Source: Ichthyophis bannanicus (lineage: Eukaryota; Chordata; Amphibia; Gymnophiona; Ichthyophiidae). Taken from it: 64,000 nt of DNA. The stretch spans positions 910,496,808-910,560,807 of the forward strand of contig CM066033.1 in the NCBI GenBank assembly GCA_033557465.1, given 5' to 3'. A program made the translations under genes and the position numbers. The notes beneath the pieces are model-generated. The model was not told the DNA's origin, ran no database searches, and was given only the letters and a program-made list of their open reading frames with translations. Within the stretch, counting starts at the first letter, position 1. Each line of letters opens with the position of its first letter. This document shows positions 56,890 to 64,000 of this stretch, piece after piece.

Positions 56890-57081
56890 TCAACTGAGGA
56901 GGGAGAGTTGGAAAGGTGGGAAGGCAGCTATGCAGGTGCAGTGGGATGCTCCCAAAGGCTTTGCTATTGGACGCTGGGCAGCGTTCCCACACGGGCTCTG
57001 TCGGTACCGACGTCACCCATATGTGAAAACTAAATTCTTGCTGTTCCCGGAGATCACTTGTTACAGGTGAGTAACTACGCT
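56890..57081 (+). repeat. Right inverted terminal repeat of DIRS element E
   Basis: It is the inverse of the left terminal repeat of element F (58421-58610), sharing CAGTTGGAAAGG-type sequence, GCTCCCAAAAGC/GG, ATTGGACGCTG, GGAACGCT and GTCGGTACCGACG. The tip has CAGGTGAGTA (57064-57073), a splice-donor match. Confidence 0.9.
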
Positions 57082-57954
57082 TTCTTAAAACCCCAAGACA
57101 AACCAGGAGTTTCTGCACCATGCTAAAACAGCTCCTTTTCTGCTATGGTATATTTAAAATAAATTTTAAAAAAAAGTAAAAATAATATACAGGGCAAGGA
57201 AATTCTGGACACAGGAGGTAATTTCTAGTGGCCATGATCACCTTGCACCTGGGATTTGTCAAGCCCTGATCATATCTATAATTTTCCATGAAATAGCACA
57301 TAATGTATGCACACACAACTCCTCTAGATGCTGCTATGATCTTGCACAAAATATTGATTTTTCTGCTAATGCACATCCATGTGTGCATGTTTCCATGGTG
57401 ACCAGTGTGCTCTCCCACATTTGTGCACATTTTTTGCTTGCACCTTTGCATATAATTTGGTTACAGCAGTGGGCTTAAAACGCTTTATACGTATCATTAG
57501 AATACAGTGCTCAACTGTAGCACATGGTTTATTAATCAGCCACTGTGAGTGTGGGAAGATCACTTTCTTTTCATAGCTGGATCAGTTAAAGAACCTCGGG
57601 TTTCTAGAATCATTAATTTTATGATGAGTGGCTGGATCACTGTGTAATTAGAGGTAACTGAATAGTCTGAAATTCATGGCACTGTAGTAGGGCATGAAGC
57701 AAATAGATAGCTGGATTCTTTTTGCATTCTAACAAAGTAATGAAATCCATAGACAGGAAGTCTTGAGTAATATGTTTATGAACAAATGAATTATTTTTTC
57801 TCACAGCCTCAGGGACATGTGCAGGACAATCTATGAAGGTATTGTTGGTAAATTAAACCAAATGTAAACAGCTTCTGAGTGGGAAAACAATTGTTTGTGA
57901 ATTCACTGGAAGCAAGTGAACTGGTTAATGAAATGTGTTTTGCACTATGGTCCA

Positions 57955-58225
57955 AGTATCATCTTGCTAGGAATGGGGAGATATAATATACATTTAAATA
58001 TTTGAAAGGTGTTAATGCTCAAGAAACTATCTTTCCAAAGGAAAGGAAACTGTAGAAATAGCGGATATGATATAAGCTGCAAGGAGAGGTAGACCAGGGT
58101 GCAACATAGCAAATTTTTATTTTCATGGTGGCTACCTGGAATGCCCTTCTGGAGGAGGTGATGAGACAAAAACAGTGATGAAATACAAAATGATATAGAA
58201 TACACATAGAAGAATGCAAAGTGGC
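57955..58225 (+). mobile_element. CR1 3'-end fragment
   Basis: The reading AATATTTGAAAGGTGTTAAT...WNALLEEV corresponds to the FKYLRGINVQGE...WNSLPVEVVEM region of the CR1 at 52530-52715. It is old and frame-broken. It fills part of the gap between DIRS elements E and F. Confidence 0.75.
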
Positions 58226-58796
58226 AAGAGAATGGAAATCAAGCATTGAGTGCTTCAGCTCAAAACAGCAGTGACATGATTTTCACCTCTAAGAAGACAG
58301 GAGGGAGTAACCTGCACAGAGTGGCAGTTATTAAATAAAGCACAGGAGGGTTGAGGTACCTTACCACTTATCACCTTATTGAGCAGATTAGAGGGGCAAC
58401 TTTAGCTCTCGATTGCTGAGCTCCAGGAACAAGCAGGAATGTAGTCTTCACATATGGGTATCGTCGGTACCGACGGAGCCTTTGCGGGAACGCTCCCCAG
58501 CGTCCAATAGGAATGCTTTTGGGAGCATCCCTCAGCACATGTGCGCTGCCTTCCCGCCTTTCCAACTGTCCCTCTTCAGTTCTTCATTTTCCACGGAGCC
58601 AACAGGACACATACCCTGTCACCGCAGAAAATTTCTTCTTTAATCTTGTTTTCTTGTGGTCACGTTTGCCTCTGCACGACGCCTACCGGTACCACCGGTT
58701 ATTTTTTTTTCTTCTAAAAAACAAAATTCTGAATTGTTTTTCTTTTTTTGTGCTAGGTGCCATTTTGGGCACTAGGCCCCATTTTCCCTTAAAGAT

Positions 58797-60218
58797 GGAA
58801 AAACCAGCTAGTGGTTTAAAAAAAAAAATGCACTAAGTGTGGCGGTACCATTTCCGTCACCGACACCCATGACTGGTGTCTTTAAATGTTTAGGCCCTGA
58901 CCATTCTCCATCTGAGTGTCTCTCTTGTATGGGAATGACTAAAAGAGGAAGACAGAACCGGGCTGCAAAGCTCGGTACCCTCTTTTCTTTGGATGCCAGG
59001 TCCATTGCATCAATGTCTTCAAGAGCCTCTTCTTCCTCCCATGGATCTCAGGTAACTAAACATAAAAGCCGGTCCTCAAAGGGTAGCTCTCCTGCTAAGC
59101 ATCGAGAGGCCATTGGCATTGCCCTTGAGGGAACCACACCGGCAAAACTACCCCGGTGGGAGGCTTCAGCCTCCAAAGCATCAATGGGATTCCAGGATGT
59201 TCTCGAGTCCTCAGCCTCGACAGAACTACTGGTGCCATGCTCAGGGGTCCCGGCCGCCTTCACCGGTACCGACACCCAGGCATCGGCAGCGTCGATAGAC
59301 CAGAGATTCCTCGCTATCGAGCGCAGTATTGCAGCTCTCCTTACTGCTGGTTCAACGGGCACCGGTACCGATCCAGTACCGGCACAGATACCGGTACCAG
59401 CACTGACGGTACCGGCCCCGGTGGGAATTCTTCCCATGCCGTCTTTGCCAGGCATCGAAGGTTCGGTACTGGATCAACTCGGTACCGACTTCAATCGATA
59501 CCGGGACCGTGCCTTACATGAACATCGTGATCAGAGATACTTCGAATCCTCCGATTCCGATGACTCTGATAGCTCTGCCGGTACCAGAGTTTTTCTCTCG
59601 GAAGATTCTTCTTCTTCTTACCAATGCAGAATGTCGCCTCCGGAGGACATGTCTTTTCAGGATTTTATTTGTGATGTTGCCAAAGGCCTTTCAATCACGG
59701 TAGCTCCTGAAAAGGAACCTAGAGCAAAGGAATTGGAAATTCTCCAATATTCTAAGGCTCCAAAGGAGGCAGCCACTCTGCCCATTTATGAAATTCTTCA
59801 TGATCTGATGCTCAGAATGTGGGAGGCACCGTTGACCACATCTCCTCATTCTAGGAGGCTTGATACCATGTATCGAGTTCCACCATGTCCTGGATTTCAA
59901 AAGACTCAGCTGCCACACCATTCAATGGTAGTGGATTCAGCCACGCGTAGGATGAAAAGTGCAAAGAGACATGCATCCAGTCCTCCAGGTCGTGAATGCA
60001 GGACTCTCTATGTTTTTGAACGTCTAACTTTTCAGGCTTCCATGCTTTCAGCTAGGATCAGCTCATATATTTTATATATGGGAATGTTCCTCAAAGAGGT
60101 CACAAGAGATTTGGAGCTTATGAGCCCACTTCTCCCAGATGACAAGACGACAAGACTTCCTTACGCTTGTCAGGCATGCTCAAGATGTCTCCAAGTTTGT
60201 AAATCGTGTAGCTTTTGA
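58797..60218 (+). pseudogene. DIRS element F gag-like protein
   Basis: An ATG at 58797 opens a frame that breaks in a ten-A run. The next segment in another frame reads TKCGGTISVTDTHDWCL, and after a second break at about 58882 the long frame continues with CLGPDHSPSECLSCMGMTKR. This suggests a CxxC/HxxC zinc-binding start. The 459-residue frame (58839-60218) then has a serine/lysine-rich part, a GGTACC-rich coding stretch (TGTGTDPVPAQIPVPALTVP), a DSDDSDSS acidic run, and the conserved block MSPPEDMSFQDFICDVAKGL. It ends with SMLSARISSYILYMGMFLKE. DIRS gag proteins package the element RNA. The C-terminal end is frameshifted after about 60150. Confidence 0.8.
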
Positions 60219-60352
60219 CTGCTTTGAATGCACCAGCAGAACCTCTGCTATTGCCATTGGTGCATGATGGATTGCCTGGCTTCAGGCATCAGACTTGGAG
60301 ATTTGGTTACAGGATAAATTAGGCAACATCCCTTGCACAGAAGAAAACCTTT

Positions 60353-61330
60353 TTGGGAAGAATTGGCAGGAAAAGGCTAAATGAGAGAGATGCTGACAAT
60401 ATCACCTTAGATTGTCAAAATCTACAGCCACTCCAGCCAAAAAGAAACCCTAGAAAAAACCCTCTTTCAGCAAAAAGAGGAAGTTATATCCATCCTATAC
60501 CCAGCAAAGCCAAGCTCATGGTCAAGTTGCCCAAAGGGGACAACAAAAGCAATTTAAACAGCAGAAGAAGCCAAAAGGCCCGAGAGCTCAACCAGCTCCG
60601 CAGGTTCAGCCCTCTCAAGGGCTTTGAGTCCTTCCTAGAGAGCTTAGCCTTCCTGCCTCTGAGGGGTTCAGAACCCCTAAATATTCCAGGCAGGCTGTGT
60701 CATTTTGCCAACAGATGGCACCAAATAACAGCAGAAAGTTGGACTCTGTCCATTGTAGGAGAGGGGTACAAGCTTCATTTTCACAGCATGCCCCCTCCTA
60801 CAGTCCTAAGGCAGTTCAATTCCCAGACCTCTGCAGACAATATGCTGAATAACGAGGTCTCAACACTTCTTGCCCAAGGGGCAATAGAGGAAGTACCCAT
60901 CCTCCAGCAGGGTACAGGGTTCTACTCCCTCTATTTTCTTATTCCAAAGAAAACAGGGGGACATAGACCCATTCTAAACCTCAGAGAATTGAACAAATAC
61001 CTGTTCCAAGAGAAGTTCAAAATGATTTCTCTAGGAACTCTCCTGCCATACCTTCAAAGTCAGGATTGGCTTTGCTCTCTAGACTTAAAGGTTGCATATA
61101 CTCACATTCTGATCCATCCAGATCTCAGGAAATTCTTACGATTCCTTTTCAAGGGAAAACACTTCCAGTACAGGGTTCTTCCCTTTGGTCTGGCTTCCGC
61201 ACCAAGAGTTTTCACGAAATGCATGGCAGCAGTAGCTGCATTCCTGCAAACCCTAGGGATATTCGTCTTCCCTTACTTGGACGACTGGCTCATTTCGAGC
61301 CCCCACGAGTGCAGAAGCCAGCTCTGCACT
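60353..61330 (+). pseudogene. DIRS element F reverse transcriptase
   Basis: A 454-residue frame (60353-61717) holds the RT. Lead-in is FESFLESLAFLPLRGSEP. Motifs: TGFYSLYFLIPKKTGGHRPI, LNLRELNKYLFQEKFKM, WLCSLDLKVAYTHILIHPDL (first catalytic Asp), FQYRVLPFGLASAPRVFTKC, and VFPYLDDWLISSPH with the catalytic LDD pair near 61275-61285. After about 61310 the frame no longer follows the family, because of a frameshift, although it stays open to 61717. All visible catalytic residues are present. Confidence 0.88.
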
Positions 61331-61689
61331 GTCTCGCACAATGTGAATCCTCCAATACTTGGGATTAGTAATAAACTTCCCAAAATCCCAACTTGTTCCT
61401 TCCCAGTCTCTGGCGTTCATAGGAGCCTGTTTAGATACCAGACAGTCAAGGGCTTTCCTTCCACAGGCCCGGTGTCTTCGCATAGTGCAACTAGCTTCTC
61501 AAGCAGCGGGAAAATCCTCCCTAACTGCTTGAGAACTGCTACAGTTACTGGGACACATGGCATCCACAGTTCATGTAGTTCCCTATGCTTGCCTTCACAT
61601 GCGAGCAGCCTAGTGGACCCTATCCACACAGTGGACACAGGCCATAGAACGTCTATCGGACAAGATATCAAACTCTCATCAACTGATCT

Positions 61690-62140
61690 TGGCGGCAATT
61701 ACTGGAGAATCTCTTAGTGGGGTCTCCTTTCCAACAACCCCTATTCCAGGCCACCCTAACAACAGATGCATCACAGGTGGGTTGGGGAGCACACCTGCAT
61801 CATCTCTCTACCCAGGGCACCTGGACTCCACAGGAGGCTTGTCTTCACATAAACCTCCTAAAATTAAGAGCAATCTTTTTAGGCCTTTGAGTATTCCATG
61901 CCCAGCTCAGCTACAAGACAGTCCTAGTCCAAACGGACAATCAAGTAGCCATGTTCTATGTGAACAAGCAGGGCAGAACAGGCTCTCTGTCGTTGTGCAA
62001 CAAAGCTTTACGACTTTGGGCCCTCGCTAGAGAGCATCAAATCCACCTTCTCGTGGTATATCTTCCAGGCATTCAAAACCTTTGGGCAGACAAACTCAGC
62101 CGAGTACTGCTGCCTCACGAATGGTCTCTCCACCTAGACC
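61690..62140 (+). pseudogene. DIRS element F RNase H region
   Basis: Frame-shifted segments contain the RNase H-like wording TDAS (61760), VLVQTDNQVAMFYVNKQGRT (61920-61980) and HLLVVYLPGIQNLWADKLSR (62045-62105), followed by PHEWSLHLDQVTKIFHIWGT. The same order occurs in element E at 54590-54990. At least two frameshifts separate the TDAS part from the rest. Confidence 0.78.
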
Positions 62141-62499
62141 AGGTGACAAAGATATTTCACATCTGGGGGACTCCAGACATAGACCTCTTTGCAAGTCCAC
62201 TGAATGCCAAACTTCCCTGGTTCTGTTCCAGGATTCCGGCTCACAATTGCCAGGCAAGGGATGCCTTCCTCCTTCACTGGTGTCAGGACTTCCTCTATGC
62301 CTTCCCACCTATTCCCCTCATCCCCAAAACACTCTTCAAGCTTCAAAGAGACAGAGGTTGTATGATCCTCATAGTGCCACGGTGGCCACGCCAAACGTGG
62401 TATCCCCTGTTTCTGCATCTCTCTCAAGCTGTGCCTCTGGAGTTAGGGTGTGCTCCAGATCTCCTCTCCCAAGAGAACGGGATGCTATGGCACCCAAAT

Positions 62500-63560
62500 C
62501 CCCAGTCCCTGCATCTCAGGGCCTGGTTGCTGAAAGCTTAGACCTTCAGGATCTCAGCCTTTCCCAACAGGTTAAGGATATCCTTCAGGCTTCTAGAAAA
62601 CCTTCCACAAGACGCTCTTATGCCTTCAAGTGGAAACGTTTTACTATATGGTGTTCACAGACGGGGTTAAACCCCCTTATGATACCTTTGGAATCAATAC
62701 TAGAGTATCTACTTCATTTATCAAATTCTGGTCTAAAGACCAATTCAGTAAGAGTCCATCTTAGTGCAATTGCAGCTTCTTATAAGCCTCTAAATGGACA
62801 ACCAATTTCCTCTCATCCACTCAAATCAAGATTTATGCAAGGTCTTCTATTAACAAAGCCTCCCATCAAGCCACCACCGATAGCATGGGATTTAAGCCTA
62901 GTTCTCGGGCAGCTCATGAAACCACCTTTTGAACCTTTAGCCACTACTACCCTGAAGCTTTTTGTCCTGGAAGGTCATCTTTCTAATTGCAATCACCTCT
63001 GCATGTCACATTAGTGAATTGCAAGCGTTAGTGGCTGATCCTCCTTACACTAGGTTTCAACATGATAAGGTTGTCCTCAGAACTCATCCACACTTTATGC
63101 CAAAGGTGGTTTCGCCTTTTCATTTAAATCAATTGATTTATCTTCCTGTATTCTTTCCGAGGCCTCATGCCTCTAATGCAGAGAAGAACCTTCACACTTT
63201 GGACTGTAAAGGAGCCTTAGCTTTTTATCTACAAAGAACATAGCAACATAGAAAGTCTTAACTTTTTATTGCTTTTGATGCTAGTCATTTGGGACTTCCA
63301 GTCTCCAAGAGGACTTTATCCAAATGGATCGCACAATGCATATCCTTTGCTTATGAGAGTAAGAGTCTTCCTCTTCAAGGCCATGTCACAGCTCATAATG
63401 TGAGAGCCAGGTCAGCCTCTATGGCTAACCTTCACTCTGTGTCTATTGATGAATTTGTCGAGCAGCCACCTGGGCTTCGGTACATACCTTTACAGCCCAC
63501 TACTGCCTAGATAAAGCCTTCCGTCGGGATGCCTTCTTTGGCCAGGCTGTTCTTCAAAAT
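62500..63560 (+). pseudogene. DIRS element F tyrosine recombinase
   Basis: The N-terminal (core-binding) part is VKDILQASRKPSTRRSYAFK and WCSQTGLNPLMIPLESILEY (62565-62720). The catalytic part includes WKVIFLIAITSACHISELQA (family ARRISELQA; the first catalytic arginine position reads C-H here), TAHNVRARSASMANLHSVSI with the HxxR motif intact (63394-63405), and a decayed C-terminus (PPGLRYIPLQPTTA) in the tyrosine region. Frameshifts lie near 62955, and 63240 holds a short foreign or deleted piece (ACATAGCAACATAGAAAG). Confidence 0.8.
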
Positions 63561-63696
63561 CTCTTTCAAACTTAATACAACTCCTACCCACCAACCCTGG
63601 TAGGATGCCAGAGATCCATGGGAGGAAGCATGGCCCACCTCACTATAGGTGGCAGCTTCCTTGGGGTCATCTCCCTGGCATCTTCAGCTAGGGAGT

Positions 63697-63799
63697 CCCC
63701 ATATGTGAAGACTACATTCCTGCTTGTTCCTGGAGATAGCGTAGTTACTCACTTGTAACAGGTGATCTCCGGGAACAGCAGGAATTTAGTCTTCACAAC
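63697..63799 (+). repeat. Internal complementary region of DIRS element F
   Basis: CATTCCTGCTTGTTCCTGGAG is the exact inverse of the left tip at 58421. It is joined to ATAGCGTAGTTACTCACTTG, the inverse of the right tip as seen in element E (57060-57081). Confidence 0.92.
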
Positions 63800-64000
63800 C
63801 CACCCACCTCCCCTAGGAGTTGTCTCTCTGTCTCTTTCCTCTCTCCCTCTATCCTTTCACTCAGCTACAAACTTAACTGAAGAGGGACAGTTGGAAAGGC
63901 GGGAAGGCAGCGCGCATGTGCTGAGGGATGCTCCCAAAAGCGTTCCTATTGGACGCTGAGGAGCGTTCCCACGCAGGCTCTGTCGGTACCGATGATACCC

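Larger units (their letters stand above)
48700..57081 (+). mobile_element. DIRS-like element E, 5'-truncated, interrupted by CR1
   Basis: It is colinear with element F. Gag-like part 48700-49594 (MSLPEDMSFQDFIRNVARGL matches MSPPEDMSFQDFICDVAKGL of F), then the CR1 insertion (49595-52855), then gag C-terminus (SARISSYILYMGMFLKEVTR at 52935-52995). RT follows (YSLYFLIPKKTG near 53800; HYQYKVLPFGQASAPRVFTK near 54020-54080), then RNase H (VQTDNQVAMFLVNKQGGTGS and AVYLPGKQNVLADH, 54590-54930) and recombinase (55370-56410). The internal complementary region is at about 56715-56830 and the right inverted repeat at about 56890-57081. There is no left terminal repeat. The RT catalytic block is frameshifted. 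The recombinase HxxR arginine is tryptophan (56351-56353). An L2-tail insertion splits the recombinase at 56041. Confidence 0.9.
48039..64000 (+). other. PREB: PREB intron 3, at least 15.9 kb, open at window end
   Basis: The donor is GTAGGA. The intron is mostly made of DIRS elements E and F and a CR1. The gaps 48039-48699 and 57082-57954 show no feature I can name. Confidence 0.8.
58421..64000 (+). mobile_element. DIRS-like element F, nearly full length, runs off the window
   Basis: The left tip CTCCAGGAACAAGCAGGAAT is at 58421 and the left inverted repeat at about 58421-58610. Gag, RT, RNase H and recombinase regions follow in order. The internal complementary region is at 63697-63799 and the start of the right repeat at about 63880-64000. 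The right end lies just outside the window, judging from element E (roughly 60-70 more bases). It is of the same family and orientation as E, 1.34 kb downstream of it. This is the best-preserved DIRS copy here. Confidence 0.92.

Noticed and set aside
57082..58420. PREB exon 4 between DIRS elements E and F
   Set aside because: I read all three forward frames for the next WD-repeat wording and splice sites and found only a CR1 fragment and unidentified sequence.

Overview
This is a piece of a large, repeat-rich vertebrate nuclear genome, not prokaryotic or viral DNA. Tyrosine-recombinase (DIRS-like) retrotransposons dominate it. They sit beside CR1 and L2-type LINEs, a HAL1-like ORF1-only LINE, a deleted Polinton/Maverick, a hAT element, and tRNA- and 5S-derived SINEs. 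That mix suggests an amphibian, most likely a caecilian; this is inference, because only one host gene is present and I could not run a search.

Host gene. The only host gene I can support is PREB (SEC12 homologue, + strand). A CpG-rich promoter lies at about 36500-36977, exon 1 at 36978-37112, exon 2 at 47223-47424 and exon 3 at 47818-48038. Splice sites and phases are consistent. The later exons (remaining WD repeats and the membrane anchor) are not found before 64000, so intron 3 exceeds 15.9 kb. Intron 1 is 10.1 kb. Both large introns are swollen by mobile elements; intron 2 is only 393 bp.

Layout. 1-10065: two decayed L1-type ORF1 copies, the second split by an 8.1-kb non-autonomous DIRS element (1814-9901) that itself holds a hAT transposon (6796-8946) carrying a long hairpin and a minisatellite. 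10066-18000: fragments of CR1/L2 LINEs, a tRNA-SINE and a truncated DIRS. 18129-19786: HAL1-like element with a 17-bp target duplication. 19995-20178: 5S-derived SINE. 20930-29400: a three-level nest on the minus strand, L2-type LINE > second L2-type LINE (22201-28618) > 3.2-kb Polinton remnant (22333-25566, 118-bp inverted repeats, 6-bp duplication). 31646-35807: complete-ended DIRS ending about 700 bp upstream of the PREB promoter. Intron 1 holds a SINE, a 2.2-kb imperfect palindrome (38908-41085) and a minus-strand DIRS (43125-46550). Intron 3 holds a 5'-truncated DIRS (48700-57081) interrupted by a near-complete CR1 (49595-52855), then a second same-family DIRS (58421 to beyond the window end) with long gag and RT frames.

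The most notable structures are the exact DIRS circle-junction regions, the splice-donor-like sequence at the 3' tip of every DIRS family here, the SINE pair with unrelated heads but a common tail, the ORF1-only LINE with precise ends, and the large palindrome in PREB intron 1.
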